A DNA stretch of 64,000 nucleotides from Symsagittifera roscoffensis (GCF_963678635.1 NC_087067.1:32154401-32218400), one strand, 5' to 3'; shown: positions 11,147 through 23,440, counted from the stretch's first letter. The notes: generated from the letters alone by a model not told the origin. Translations and numbers: made by a program.

Positions 11147-13040
11147 ATGACAAATCTTAATACTGAACTAGAGGAAGGTGAATTGATGGATAAAATCTGA
11201 GTTAGATTTATTTCGAGGATTTGCTTAAAGTGAATACTCAAAAAAAAAATTGCTATTTATTCACCAAAAAATAAATTTGCAGCAAATTTATTTGGTTGGT
11301 CTTCCAATTCTAATAATCGGTTCAAATCAGACCTCAGCATTCGATCCGAAAGAACAATTGTATGCAAAAACTGCTAATAATCTTAGGGCTGCTCATTTTG
11401 ATTGTCAATTGAAGACTTCTAACAAAATATTCTCTCTAAACAAAGTTGCACCTTGCAAAGTTCAACCAGAAAGTATTGAAGTAACCCATGCTTATGTTAT
11501 TTTTTGCGAATTTAACACGAATTAACACGAATTTAACACCAATAAATGCGTTGGTTCTGCGATTCATTTGATTCGAGCGGTACCGACAACTGATCTCCAT
11601 TTAGCTGCCGATCAATGTAAATCGGCCGCCAACAGAGGCTATTTTAACCTAGGCTATGCTAGTGTTGGAAAAATTCCTTTCAACTTTAATGTTAAATTAA
11701 AAACAAATGCCCATGCTGGCAAGTTGACGGCAAAAATCATGATGAATGTGATGGCCGTTCATGGAGAAAACTGCACACTTTTGAAACTTACGTGCAAAAT
11801 GTATTTTTAACTGTTAACCTCGAAGATGGAACAGTCAACAATTGGCGAAACATTCCTTTGCTTTCCAGTGTCTACAAATGGATGTGAAACATTATCCTTA
11901 GACGCTTTTCCTTTTACTTGGGAAGAACCCAAAAATTGTATTTTTACTGTTTTAAACAGATTTCCGGCTAAAATGATTCAAAACAAAGAATCATACTAAA
12001 TAATTAAAGACACTTCTAGCCCGTCTATTCTTTCTACCCAAACAAAGAATTCTCAAAAGTTCATTTTATGCTGCAGGTGATGAATAAACCGCAAGCTCTT
12101 TGTGTTCATCCCAGAATAGTGTATCCAACTTTAAATGATTCACTTTTTGTTGCATACACTGAAGGTTTCAATATCGATACTGGAATCCAAATTAAACCCT
12201 ACCCCAGAAACGGGAACTATTCAAAATACTGGCCAACCAAATTGTACTTTTCTCACAAGTGAAGATTTGCCGCTACTTAAATTCTTAACTAGTCAAAATG
12301 ACTACGAAGCTCATATAGGAACCAAAATGGACTATAATCTTTTCAATAGCTTCTAAATGCTTAGAACGGCCTAATTGGCCTTTTTGCAAAATCAATGTGA
12401 GCTAGAACGCTCCGCAATCTTAAATACTTTAATGCTTTCACTTGAAAGCCCACGTTTGGCTGGCCACATTTTAACTCAGAACCGTTCCATGTTGTCTGAG
12501 ACCAATAGCTATGTTGCCTGGCTCTACCATTGTCCAAAACTTTATTCACTTTGCAATTAATGGATCAATGCTATAATCGCATTCCCATTGTGTATAAGGA
12601 AAATATTCGATTTGTCGATCCAATTACACAACAAACCTTTCAAACGGCAGATCTACAAGACTGTTCCAACAAACATTTAAATCTTTTTCAGCTAGTTGTT
12701 GATGATGACAAGTCCTCGATTGAATTAACACACCAAATCACACGGGTTACAAGAGCATATCTCTTTAAACCAAAAGAAATAATTCAACAAATTAAGCATT
12801 CTTTAGCATCTAGTCATTTGAGCGTAAGTGTAACATAATTTCCGATAATTCAGAAATGAAAGGAATACTGCAAAAAGTATCCAGGTCTTTTCTAAACGCT
12901 CCAAATTTTTTTTCTCAGACTCATATGGCCCGCTAGGCTCTTCTCAAAAAAAATATTTGGATTATCTCATTTCTCCAGATTTTTGGAAAAACTAATATTC
13001 TCGTATATTCGGGAAAATACAGTACTAGTAAGAAAAATGC
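11147..13040 (+). pseudogene. env: env-like glycoprotein, unit A, broken
   Basis: A short leader ORF (MTNLNTELEEGELMDKI) opens at ATG 11147. A hydrophobic signal-like segment (LVGLPILIIGSNQTSAFD, near 11300) follows. The ectodomain then includes FDCQLKTSNKIFSLNKVAPC, a Trp-Phe-Cys block near 11540, EEPKNCIF, a Cys-containing LCVHPRIVYPTL, a QCELERSAILNTL helix near 12400, and an FVDPITQQTF...DCSN...LVVDD block near 12620. The Cys spacing and block order resemble glycoproteins of chuvirus-like negative-strand viruses, which are known to be captured by arthropod LTR elements. Stops and frameshifts split it into at least six pieces. The tail seen in copy E is missing because the end runs into unit B. 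Confidence 0.6.
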
Positions 13041-13068
13041 GGAATAGTCTTCGCCTTTTTTCTCTTTG

Positions 13069-13090
13069 ACTGAAACAGTCTGATTCAGTC
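13069..13090. other. A/B array joint
   Basis: The env 3' region ends with TTTCTCTTTGACTGAAACAG and passes directly into CAGTCTGAAACTACTCACTGGG, the sequence that follows gag in unit A (near 2892). The same joint occurs at 19938-19960 and 26712-26735. In copy E, env instead continues past TTTCTCGTTGAGAACTTC into its tail, so the fused order is secondary. Confidence 0.7.
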
Positions 13091-13600
13091 TGAAACTACT
13101 CACTGGGTTGATGAAGAAGTCAATTACTGTAATGCGATCACTGATTTCTTTCCTTTAAACTATTAAAGTCTCCAAAACCAAGCGATGATTGTAATCCTAA
13201 ATCAAGGATATACCTTAGCTTATATCATTTTGCCACCGGAGAAAAAAGTTACAATAGTGGACTTGAAACTGAATTTATGATTGACCCAGGATCAACTTGT
13301 AGTATCATAAACCACCCAATTTATCAGGAATTAGAAAAAATTAGGTCAGAAATGAAAATTTAACGATCCAAAATTAAAGCAAAGAATGATAATGGATCCG
13401 ATAACCGTATGTTTGGCCATACATCTATCCAATATTGTTTCGACACTGATGGAAAGTATCCATCTAACCCCAAAGTGTGGGTAACTGATGAAAAGACTGC
13501 TAATCTATTGGGAGTAGACTTTTCTCACCTATTCTTAAAAACTCTTTACTTTGTTATCCCCGCAGTTGAGCTTAAATCAAAAGAAGGTGTAATTTCCTAA
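13091..13600 (+). pseudogene. pol: pol unit B: protease
   Basis: MIDPGSTCSIINHPIYQEL near 13280 keeps the catalytic Asp (D-P-G-S-T). The second half, from 13409 (MFGHTSIQYCFDTDGKYPS...), is uninterrupted, unlike unit A. It also keeps about 40 bases (around 13370-13410) that are deleted in A and D. Frameshifts remain between the two halves, and a TAA at 13600 precedes the linker. Confidence 0.6.
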
Positions 13601-13603
13601 GGG

Positions 13604-14140
13604 TTGATGAACACCGACAAAGAATATCCAAATGTGTCAAAAAATATTGCAATTAACTTGAAAGAACACCTGTTCATTCCAGCACGCTCAACGTACCTAT
13701 ACAAACACTCAGCTGAACCAAATCCAAACTTCGAAAAAGGGACCACATTCCTGACTCATATGAAAACAACCAAAACTGAATTGGTTTTCATAAATACAGT
13801 TCGCACTCAAATTGAGCAGAGCCTGCCAATTGTAATTGAGAATCAGAAAGATTATCCAGTCACCTTGAACAAGTGTGTACTAGGTCATGCAGTAACTGAT
13901 TTTCAAGGATACGATGATAAAATATTTGCTATCCACGATTGTGATGAGTTCTCAACGAGATTTTTAAACGAAAGTTTGGAATTCGATAGCTGTCTCATGC
14001 TGAACACTGTTGTCAATACTACACAGGAAAGCAATACCCAATTATCCAGCCCATGTCTACAAAAAAGTTACTTCAAAAAAGGTCCACATTCGAATAGACT
14101 ATTCCCAATACCCATACAATCTCTGCAGATTGAGAAATGA
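13604..14140 (+). pseudogene. pol: pol unit B: protease-RT linker domain
   Basis: The 178-codon frame starts at ATG 13604, directly after the stop that ends the protease frame, and includes LFIPARSTYLYKHSAEP and YPVTLNKCVLGHAV. It reads further than in A or D, through the inter-domain segment with FPIPIQSLQIEK that leads into the macrodomain. The function is not known; see the unit A entry for the family pattern. Confidence 0.5.
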
Positions 14141-14660
14141 AAAAAGGATTTGCTGAATCAATTTGCAGAAGGTATCCTGAGTTACGACACTTTTGTTACT
14201 GAATACATGCTAACATTAACGTTATTCTCATCTTCACTGATCTAAAGTCTGGAAAAATTATATATAACCTCATAACTCACCAGAGGTATTTTCAGAAACC
14301 CACATACGACAAAACATTCAACACCCTGTCCGAAATGAAAGATCAAGCTATAGCAAATAACCTTCGATCAATCGCAACGCCCAAAATTGCTTGTGGCTTA
14401 GATAAAGGGAATTGGGAAGAAGTTTCCAAAATCATTGTCGATGTGCTCCAACATTCCGGAATTACTATCTTTGTATAAGCTTCAGGACAAGAAATCAAGG
14501 AAATGCTTGCCCTTGAAGTATTTGATACAGAAAATGTATCAAAAATATTCGAACAAATTGGTTCAGATATAGTCATAATATGCAAAAATAAAAATGAGAT
14601 AGCAACCAACTTTTCACACGATACAAAGAACCTTTGCAGACTTCCCTTGAAAAAACAATT
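14105..14660 (+). pseudogene. pol: pol unit B: macrodomain
   Basis: The coding sense shows IIYNLITH, a PTY-like helix start (here HTYDKTFNTLSEMKD), SIATPKIACGLDKGNWEEV and SGITIFV followed by a TAA near 14477. The GLD Asp, which corresponds to the TARG1 active-site Asp by my alignment, is present. Two frameshifts split the N-terminal strand from the rest. Confidence 0.6.
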
Positions 14661-14799
14661 TAAAAAATACTGAAACACAGATTATAATGATCGGCTAATT
14701 GCCTTTCTAGTCAACAACACGTTTACCCAATACTCCTCAATTGATAAGGACAATAGTACTAACATAGCAAAAACTTAAACTACTATTCAATTTTTATCT

Positions 14800-15600
14800 G
14801 ACTTCGATTTCACACAAAGTGATATATCGGATGATGAGTTTGCAGACCTAATTCAGATGCTGATAGAGGATCAGGATGTATATTCTCATCACAAAAATGA
14901 CATTGGAAAAACAAGCATAAATTCCATATACCACTCAAAAAGGACGCAACGTTCAAAAAGCAATGATCTAGTAAAATTCCAGTCCATCTAAGAGATAAAT
15001 TGGACAAATTGGTGGATGAACTATTCCAAGCAGGCATAGTCAGAGAACTAAATGAAAAAGATGATAGGAACTCATGGTTTGTAAACCCAGTCATCATCCT
15101 TCCAAAAAAACTTTGTTAAATTGGTTTTCGATGCTAGATATCTAAACTCAATCACAGATACTAGCAATTGTAGTTGGCCATTAGAACCACTATAAGTTCT
15201 CATGACCAGAATAAATGCATCATACTTCACAAGTAGGGATCATTTATGCGCCTACCATCGAGTTCCTCTAACAGATGAGGCCCAGAAAATAACAAGCTTA
15301 AATGTAGGAGGTAGACAATACACCTACCAAGTTGATTTCTATGGCTTGAAGCCACTTCCCAATTTCTTCAATAAATTAATGAGATATGCTTTCGGACCCC
15401 TCATTAAAGAAAAAATAGCAATGAATTACATAGACGACACTCGTTTACGGATTCAAAGTAAAAACAAAAAAATTGATACAATTCGAGAATATCATTCTCT
15501 GTTACGGAAAGCCAATTTAAAAGCTGCCCCTGATAAAATTTTCTTCTTTATAAGAAAAGTTAAATTCTAGGCCATGTTGTATTTAAAGTTGGCCTTTCTC
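14800..15600 (+). pseudogene. pol: pol unit B: reverse transcriptase
   Basis: MTRINASYFTSRDHLCAYHRVPL begins the largest open part (15202-15570). The same frame holds VDFYGLKPLPNFFNKLM and NYIDDTRLR near 15425 (YxDD box). SWFVNPVIILPKK lies upstream near 15075. Frameshifts occur near 15110 and 15570. The FYGLKPLPNFF block, missing in A, is restored here. Confidence 0.75.
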
Positions 15601-16229
15601 CAATTGCATCACGAATTGATGATATGAAAAAAATGAAATTCCTGAATCAAAAACAGAAGTTCTAGGTGTATTACGCGTCATGGGATTCTATAGCACATAC
15701 ATCATCAATTTTCATGTAGACACAAAAAACCTATATGAACTGGCAAATAGTAACGAAAAAATTCGATGGCTACCAAGCCACAAAGAAGTTCTTCAAAAAC
15801 TGAAAGACAAATTCTGTCCTTATAAAACAAATGCTATCCCAAACGTAAACTTTCCATTCCACATTCACGCCGACTCCTCAAATGTAGGAACCGGGTGCAT
15901 ACTCATCCAAGACCTTCCTGAAGGAAATAGAATTGTTTCTGCTAAATTGAGATTCTTTGGTAAAGCTGAGCAGAAAATGTCTACTCAACACCGTTAACTA
16001 TGTGGAATAATACCTGTTTTGCAAGCCTATGATTTCTACTTTATAGCATCGCACTTTCCACTATAAATATACTGTGAGCCTAGACCTATCCTCTTTTTAT
16101 GGTCCAGAAAAGGACAATTCTCTAATCGATTCTTCAAATATCAAGTCGTTTTGACAAAATTTAGCAATCTGAAAATAAAATATACCCCAGGCTCAAACCT
16201 AGCCTTTCCTGACTTATTGAGCCGAAATG
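15601..16229 (+). pseudogene. pol: pol unit B: RNase H
   Basis: The open frame 15680-15997 carries MGFYSTYIINFH, IRWLPSHKEVLQKL, FHIHADSSNVGTGCIL with the RNase H Asp, and AEQKMSTQHR, where a TAA immediately follows and removes the catalytic Glu context. The end of the domain (YTPGSNLAFPDLLSRNVS) runs to 16229 and there joins the C-terminal tail. Confidence 0.7.
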
Positions 16230-16557
16230 TGTCCAAAGCTGTGGCCATCGCCGCCAATTTAGCCGAGGTACAAATCCTAGCACTAGTCATTCAAATGATT
16301 TTGGCCGCCGCCATAGTATAACAACACAATATAATACTCCCTGTCTTCCTGATTTCTCACGTTTATCTGAATCATCAGATAGCTTTGCTGATAGAAAAAA
16401 TAATCGTCATAGGTCTTGGGACATTTTCCATGAAAAGAACCGATCCGCACCTGGATCTTTTTCTGATTTTAAAAGACTTAAGCGGACAAATCGATCTTCA
16501 AAATTTTATGGAACTACATTTCCATCTAGTCTAACTGGTAAATTTAAAAACAAATAA
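16230..16557 (+). pseudogene. pol: pol unit B: C-terminal tail joined to RNase H (integrase deleted)
   Basis: Directly after LLSRNVS the sequence continues with the part of the tail that in unit A starts near 9912 (CCTAGCACTAGTCATTCAAA). About 2.35 kb of connector and integrase is missing. Unit C has the same breakpoint at 23121, so the deletion predates the B/C duplication. The tail frame is broken. Confidence 0.65.
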
Positions 16558-16664
16558 TAAACAAAAATTGTTTATTTGACCAAACATAATTTTTTAAAAC
16601 TCTTTTTTAATGGCCTTTTTCATGTGTAATAAATCTAAATCTTAATTCTATTTATATACATTAA

Positions 16665-17593
16665 CACACATTAAAAAATAATTTTTATAAATCGGCGAAT
16701 TTGCAACCGCAAAGAATTTGATTAATTTTCACGATGCCATTTTCTCGAGCGAATTCTCCGCGGCCCTACTCAGGCTCCTCACTGCAAACTGCAGAGCTGA
16801 GTAGGGCCGCCACCCAGCCTGATAGATTTCTTTCAACATCATATCCCACTCTATCTTTCTTGTCAAGCCTTTTTAAGAATTCTTAGGCCTTTTTAAGAAT
16901 TCTTCTCGAAACTAAAACAAATATATACTCTTTCTTCAATGTTTTTGTTGTTGCCGTCCCACAAAAATAAAAAATATATATTTTTCAATTTTTATTATAG
17001 GTGTATAGCTAAAAAAAACTTACATTCTGTCCAAGGAATTATTATAGGTGTATTGATAAAAAAATTTACATTCTGTCCAAGCAATAAGGACAAAAGTCCA
17101 TCGTCTCCACTGAGACCACATCACCTCCAATCCAAAGACTCCAGTTTTTTTTGCGTGGTAATGGCTCTGGATTGAGCCTAGCATGAATAACTCCCCTGAT
17201 TTCAACACCGGATAGCTCCAGATGAAACTCCTATCTATCCAGAGCATCGTTTCCATTGGTGTAAAGTTCAGGCCTTTTGCAATTAATCCATCGTTAATAC
17301 CAACCCTCCTTCCAACTTCTTTGTCCTCCATCAAGGCTTCGTCCTTATAATCTAACTCGTATCTCAATTTTAAAAATCTCTCCAAGAAATCCACTAGGTT
17401 ATCTTCCGACTCAACGAAATTCATTTTTAACCAGAGAAATTTTTTTTGAATAATAAACGATAAATGAATTTCAACCAAAGCGCCACAAAATGATGTTGCC
17501 TTTAGTCCTTTTTTTTAATGAAGAGATGCTTTTAATTTTTTTCCTCCTCCAATCGTGAAGAGGAATGCAGTGGTTAGAGTTTAACATCAGCAT
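16665..17593 (-). pseudogene. Antisense ORF, unit B (longest version)
   Basis: The minus-strand frame 17478-17020 encodes 152 residues including LMEDKEVGRRVGINDGLIAKGL, SFIWSYPVLKSGELF and GLEVMWSQWRRWTFVLIAWTECKFF. The likely start lies at 17593 (MLML...) after a frameshift. At 17043-17024 and again at 17086-17064 a GGACAGAATGTAA.. sequence is followed by TATACACCTATAATAA, a 45-base tandem repeat. A GT at GACAGAAT/GTAAGT and a TTTTAG near 16910 could bound an intron joining this block to the terminal block (W-W-R-P-Y region). The family is not recognised. Its presence in all four units argues for function before decay. Confidence 0.45.
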
Positions 17594-17946
17594 AAACGAA
17601 TAAAATCTTTTCGCCGCTTCAACTTAGCAACTAAAAAAAGAGTGGAAAAACTACGACATTAAACACGAGGAAACCAACCACCACATTTAAAAAAAAACGC
17701 CGAAAGAAATACGATTTAAAACAAGTCACCTCCGAAAGACGCCGAATAACAACGGCCAATCAGAGCTTAGATTTGCAAAAAAGCAAAACAACCTTTAACA
17801 TCTAACTGATATACAGTTACTTTCAATTCAACTCATTTTCACATTTTGCAATCTAAAGCTCCTCTCTCCAACTAATAAATCTCCTGACTTCTCATAAAAA
17901 AAATAAGTCCAACTCAAATTTGTCATCCAAAAAACAGCCAAAAATT
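17594..17946. promoter_or_regulatory. Divergent internal promoter region, unit B
   Basis: The CCAAT box is at 17756-17760 in the same context as unit A, between the antisense ORF start and the env leader. The env leader ATG has become TTG in this unit. Confidence 0.45.
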
Positions 17947-19930
17947 GACAAATCTTAATATTGAACTAGAGGAAGGTGAACTGATGGATCAAATCTGAGT
18001 TAGAATTATTTCGAGCTTTTATTAAAGTGAGTGCTCAAAACAACTCTCGAGGATTTGATTAAAGTGAGTACTCAAAAAAAATTGCTATCGTTAACCACCA
18101 AAAAATAAATTTGCAACAATTTTATTTGGTTGGGTTTTTTATTTCTAATAATCGGTTCATATCAGACCTCAGCATTTGATTCGAAAGAACAATTGTATGC
18201 AAATTCTTCAAATAATCCTCGGATTGCCCAATTTGATTGTCAATTGATGACTTCTAACAAAATGTTCTCTCTAAACAAAGTTGCACCTTGCAAAATTCAA
18301 CCAGAAAATATTGAAGTAACCCATGCTTATGTTATTCTTTATCAGAGACATTCTCGCAATAAAGTAAATGCGACAAGATAACAAAATTAACACCAATAAA
18401 AGCGTTGGTTCTGCGATTCATTTGATTCGAGCGGTACCGACGCTCGACAAAATGTAATCACTACTGATCTCCATTTAACTGCCGATCAATGTAAATCGAC
18501 CGCCGACAGATGCTATCTTAACCTAGGTTATGCTAGTGTTGGAAAAACTCCCCACAAATTCAATGTTAAAACAAAAACAAATGCCCAAGCTGGCAAGTTG
18601 ACGTCAAAAATCATAATGAATGTGATGGCCGTTCATGGATTAAACTGCACACTTTTGAAACTTACAAGCAAAATGTAACTCTAACTGTTAACCTCAAAGA
18701 TGGAACAGTCAACAACTGGCGAAACATTCCTTTGCCTTGTCCAGTTTCTACAAATGGATGTGAAACAACATCCTTAGACGCTTTTGCTCATAGTTGGGAA
18801 CAACCCAAAAATTGTATTTTTACTGTTTTAAACAGATTTCCGGCTAAAATGATTCAAAACAAAGAATCATACTATATAATTTAAGACACTTCTAGCCCGT
18901 CTATTCATTCTACCCAAACAAGGGATTCTCAAAAGTTTATTATGCTGCTGATGAATTAACCGCAAGCTCTTTGTGGTCATCTCAGAATAGTGTATCCAAC
19001 TTTGAATGTTTCACTTTTTGTTGCATACACTGACGGTTTCAATATCGATACTGGAATCCGAGTTAAATCCTACCCCAGAAACGGGAGTTTTCAAAATGCC
19101 GGCCAACCAAAATCTATTTTTCTCACAAGTGAAGATTTGCCGCCACTTAAATTCTCAACTAGTCAAAATGACTACGAAGCTCATATAGGAACCAAAATGG
19201 ACTATAACCTTTTCAATAGCTTCTACATGCTTAGAACCGCCTAATTGGCCTTTTTGCAAAATCAATGTGAGCTAGAACGCTCCTCAATCTTAAATACTTT
19301 AATGCTTTCACTTGAATGCCCTTGTTTGGCTGGCTACATTTTAACTCAGAACCGTTCCATGTTCTTTGAGACCAATAGCTATGTTGCCTGGCTCTACCAT
19401 TGTCCAAAACTTTATTCACTTTGCAATTAATGGATCAATGCTATAATCGCATTCCCATTGTGTAAAGGAAAATATTGGATTTGTCGATCCAATTACACAA
19501 CAAACCTTTCAAACAGGCAGATCTACAAGACTGTTCCGACAAACATTTGAACTTTTTCAGCTAGTTGTTGATGATGACAAGTCCTGGATTGAATTAACAC
19601 CCCTAATATCACGGGTTACAGGAGCATATCTTTTTAAACCAAAAGAGATAATTCAACAAACTAAGCATTCTTTAGCATCTAGTCATTTGAGCGTAAGTGT
19701 AACATGATTTCCGATAATTCAGAAATGAAAAGAATACTGCAAAAAGCATCCAGGCTTTTACTAAACGCTCAAAATTTCTTTTCTCAGACTCATATGGCTC
19801 GCTAGGCTCTTCTCAAACAAAATATTTGGATTATCTCATTTCTCCAGACTTTTGGAAAAACAAATATACCCGTATATTTGGGAAAATACAGTACTAATAA
19901 GAAAAATGCGGAATAGTCATCGTCTCTTTT
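17947..19930 (+). pseudogene. env: env-like glycoprotein, unit B, broken
   Basis: The leader ATG is lost (TTG, near 17947). The signal region and first Cys block lie at 18130-18381 (FDCQLMTSNKMFSLNKVAPC), the middle block near 18990-19244, the QCELERSSILNTL helix at 19245-19430, and the PITQQTFQTG...DCSD region near 19490. A duplicated GAGGATTTG..AAAGTGAGTACTC phrase lies just before the signal region at 18010-18075. Multiple frameshifts and stops are present, and the C-terminal tail is absent. Confidence 0.6.
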
Positions 19931-19959
19931 CTCTTTGACTGAAACAGTCTGATACAGTC

Positions 19960-20470
19960 TGAAACTACTCACTGGGTTGAGGAAGAAGTCAATTACTGTA
20001 ATGCGATCACTGATTTCTTTCCTTTAAACTATTAAAGTCTCCGAAACCAAGCGATGATTGTAATCCTAAATCAAGGATATATCTTAGCTTATATCATTTT
20101 GTTACCGGAGACAAAAGTTACAATAGTGGACTTGAAATTGAATTCATGAACGACCCAGGATCAACTTGTAGTATCATAAACCACCCAACTTATCAGGAAT
20201 TGGAAAAATTAGGTCAGAAATGACAATTTAACGATCCAAAATAAAGTAAAGAATTATAATGGATCCGATAACTGTATGTTTGGCCATACATATATCCAAT
20301 ATTGTTTCGACACTGATGGAAAGTATCCATCTAACCCCAAAGTGTGGGTAACTGAGGAAAAGACTGCTAATCTATTGGGAGTAGAATTTTTTCACCTATT
20401 CTTGAAAACTCTTTACTTTGTTATCCCCGCAGTTGAGCTTAGATCAAAAGAAGGTGTAATTTCCTACGGG
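19960..20470 (+). pseudogene. pol: pol unit C: protease
   Basis: The active-site region reads MNDPGSTCSIINHPTYQEL near 20147, keeping the catalytic Asp. A frame open from 20276 to 20932 joins the protease C-terminal half (TANLLGVEFFHLFL) to the linker with TACGGGTTG where the other units have TAAGGGTTG. So the shared TAA of A, B and D (4918, 13600 and 27201) is either a derived nonsense codon or a regulated readthrough stop. Confidence 0.6.
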
Positions 20471-20473
20471 TTG

Positions 20474-20932
20474 ATGAACACCGACAAAGAATATCCAAAC
20501 GTGTCAAAAAATGTTGCAATTAACTTGAAAGAACCCCTGTTCATTCCGGTACGCTCAACGTACCTAATCAAACACTCAGCTGAACCAAGTCCATACTTCG
20601 AAAAAAGGACTACATTCCTGACTCATATGAAAACAACCAAAACTGAATTGGTTTTCATAAATACAGTTCTCACTCAAATTGAGCAGAGCCTGCCAATCGT
20701 AATTGAGAATCAGAAAGATCATCCTGTCACGTTGAACAAGTGTGTACTAGGTCATGCAGTAACTGATATTCAAGGATATGAGGATAAAATATTTGCTATC
20801 CACGATTGTGATGAGTTCTCAACGAGATTTTTAAACGAAAGTTCGGAATTCGATAGCTGTTCCATGCTGAACACTGTTGTAAATACTACACAGGAAAGCA
20901 ATACCCAATTATCCAGCCCATGTCTACATTAA
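20474..20932 (+). pseudogene. pol: pol unit C: protease-RT linker domain (open, fused to protease)
   Basis: It is part of a 218-codon open frame that starts in the protease, the best-preserved copy of this region. LFIPVRSTYLIKHSAEP, TELVFINTVLTQIEQSLPIV and VTLNKCVLGHAV are visible. It ends at TAA 20930 before the macrodomain. Confidence 0.5.
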
Positions 20933-20969
20933 AATGACTTCAAAAAAGATTCATATTCGAATCGACTAT

Positions 20970-21475
20970 GCCCATTACCCATACAATCTCTGCAGATTGA
21001 GAAATGAACAAAGGATTTGCTGAATCAATTTGCAAAAGGTATCCTGAGTTACGACCATTTTGTAATTCAGTACATGCTAACATTAACGTTATTCTTTATT
21101 CTCATCTTCACTGATCTAAAGTCTGGAAAAATCATATATAACCTCGTAACCAACCAGAGGTATTTTCAGAAACCCACTTACAACAAAACATTCAACATCT
21201 TGTCCGAAATGAAAGATCATGCTATAGCAAATAACCTTCGATCAATCGCAACGCCCAAAATGGCTTGTGGCTTAGATAAGGGGAATTGGGAAGAAGTTTC
21301 CAAAATCATTGTCAATGTGCTCCAACAATCTGGAATTACTATCTTTGTCTATGCTTCAGGACAAGAAATCAAGGAAATGCTTGCCCTTGAAGTATTTGAT
21401 ACAGAAAATGTATCAGAAATATTTGAACAAATTAGTTCAGATATAGTCATGATATGCAAAATGAAAATGAGATAG
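20970..21475 (+). pseudogene. pol: pol unit C: macrodomain (longest open copy)
   Basis: A single frame, 21017-21475, holds FILIFTDLKSGKIIYNLVTNQRYFQ, then KPTYNKTF, SIATPKMACGLDKGNWEEV, SGITIFVYASGQEIKEM and a helical C-terminal extension. The N-terminal strand, seen in unit D as THTISADREMKKRF, is in another frame here. By my alignment to TARG1-type macrodomains the active-site Asp (GLD) is kept, while the position of the catalytic Lys in the LITK-type strand is Asn (VTNQR). That would suggest ADP-ribose binding rather than TARG1-style hydrolysis. About 45 residues after the domain (EVFDTENVSEIF...) lead to RT. Confidence 0.65.
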
Positions 21476-21699
21476 AACCGGACTTTTCACACGATGCAAA
21501 GAACCTTTGCAGACCTCCCTTGAAAGAACAATTTAAAAAATACTGAAACACAGAACATAATGATTGGCTAATTGCCTTCCTAGTCAACAACACATTTACC
21601 CAATATTCCTCAATTGATAAGGACAATAGTACTTACTTAGAAAAAACTTAAACTACTATTCAATTCTTATCTGACTTCGATTTCACACAAAGTGATATA

Positions 21700-22500
21700 T
21701 CGGATGATGAATTTGCAGACCTAATTCAGATGGTGATAGAGGATCAGGATGTATATTCTCATCACAAATATGACATTGGAAAAACAAAGCATAATACCCA
21801 TATACCACTCAATAAGGACGCAACGTTCAAAAAGCAATGATAGAGTAAAATTGCAGTCCATCTAAGAGATAAATTAGACAAATTGATGGATGAACTGATC
21901 CAAGCAGGCATAGTCAGAGAACTAAATGAAAAAGATGATAGGAACTCATGGTTTGTAAACCCAGTCATCATCCTTCCAAAAAGACTTTGTTCAATTGGTT
22001 TTCGATGCTAGATATCTAAACTCAATCACAGATACTAGCAATTGTAGTTGGCCATTAGAATTAGAACCACTATAAGTTCTCATTACCAGAATAAATGCAT
22101 CATACTTCACAAGTAAAGATCATTTATGCGCCTACCATCGATTTCCTCTAACATATGAGGCCCAGAAATTAACAAGCTTTAATGTAGGAGGTAGACAATA
22201 CACCTACCAAGTTGATTTCTATGACTTGAAAGCACTTCCCATTTTCTTAAGTAAACTAATGAGATATGCTTTCTGACCTCTCATTAAAGAAAAAATTGCA
22301 ATCAATTACATAGACGACACTCGTTTACGGAGTCAAAGTAAAAACGAAAAAATTGATACAATTCGAGAATATCATTCTCTGTTACAGAAAACCAATTTAA
22401 AAGCTGCCCCTGATAAAACTTTCTTCTTTCTAAGAAAAGTTAAATTTCTAGGCCATGTTGTATCTAAAGATGGCCTTTCTCCAATTGCATGACGAAATGA
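21700..22500 (+). pseudogene. pol: pol unit C: reverse transcriptase
   Basis: Pieces include SWFVNPVIILPK near 21945, YFTSKDHLCAYHRFPL near 22105, VDFYDLKALPIFLSKLM, and NYIDDTRLRSQ near 22307 (YxDD box), then FLGHVVSKDGLSPI near 22445. Several frameshifts and TGA codons are present (for example at 22273). It shares with B the sequence CATTAGAACCACTATAAG region changes, which supports a B/C pairing. Confidence 0.75.
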
Positions 22501-23120
22501 TGATATGAAAAAATTGAAATCCCTGAATCAAAAACAGAAGTTCTATGTGTATTACGTGTCATGGGATTCTATAGCACATACATCATCAATTTTCATGTAG
22601 ACGCAAAAAGTCTATATGAACTGGCAAATAATAACGAAAAATTTCGATGGCTACCAAGCCACAAAATTTTTTTTTCAAAAACTGAAAGACAAATTCTGTC
22701 ATGATATATCAAATGCTATCCCAAACGTAAACTTTCCATTCCACATTTACGCCGACTCCTCAAATGTAGGAACCGGGTGCATTCTCATACAAGACCTTCC
22801 TGAAGGAAAAAGAATTGTTTCTGCTACACTGAGAGTCTTTGATAAAGCTGAGCAGAAAATGTCTACTCAACATCGTGAACTATGTGGAATAATATCTGCT
22901 TTGCAAACCTATGAATTCTACTTTATAGCATCGCACTTTCCTCTATAAACATACTTTGATCATAGACCTATTCTCTTTATATGGTCCAGAAAAAGACAAC
23001 TCTCTCATCGACTCTTCAAATATCAAGTCGTATTGACAAAATTTAGCAATCTGAAAATAAAATATACCCCAGGTTCAAAGCTAGCCTTTCCTGACTTATT
23101 GAGCCGAAATGTGTCCGAAG
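22501..23120 (+). pseudogene. pol: pol unit C: RNase H
   Basis: The frame 22616-22948 has FPFHIYADSSNVGTGCIL (catalytic Asp), AEQKMSTQHRELCGI (catalytic Glu) and YEFYFIASHFPL; a TAA follows where HxPL is normally continued by the YxDHRPI strand. A run of nine T near 22666 causes a frameshift. The domain ends with LLSRNVS before the integrase deletion joint at 23121. Confidence 0.7.
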
Positions 23121-23440
23121 CTGTGGCCACCGCTGCCAATCTAGCCGCAGTACAAATCCTAGCACTAGTCATTCAAATGATTTTGGCCGCCGCCACAATA
23201 TAACAACACAATATAATACTCCCTGTCTTCCTGATTTCTCACGTTTATCTGAACCATCAGATAGCTTTGCTGATAGAAAAAATATTCCTCATAGGTCTTG
23301 GGACATTTTTCATGAAAACAGCCGACCCGCACCTGGATCTTTTTCTGAATCTAAAAGACCTAAGCGGACAAATCGTCCTTAAAAATTTTATGGAACTACA
23401 TTTCCATCTAGTCTAATTGGTAAATTTAAAACGAAATAAT
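23121..23440 (+). pseudogene. pol: pol unit C: C-terminal tail joined to RNase H (integrase deleted)
   Basis: It has the same breakpoint as unit B: RNase H end, then GAAGCTGTGGCCACCGC, then the Ser/Asn-rich tail. This shared derived deletion is the best evidence that B and C are sister copies. Confidence 0.65.
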
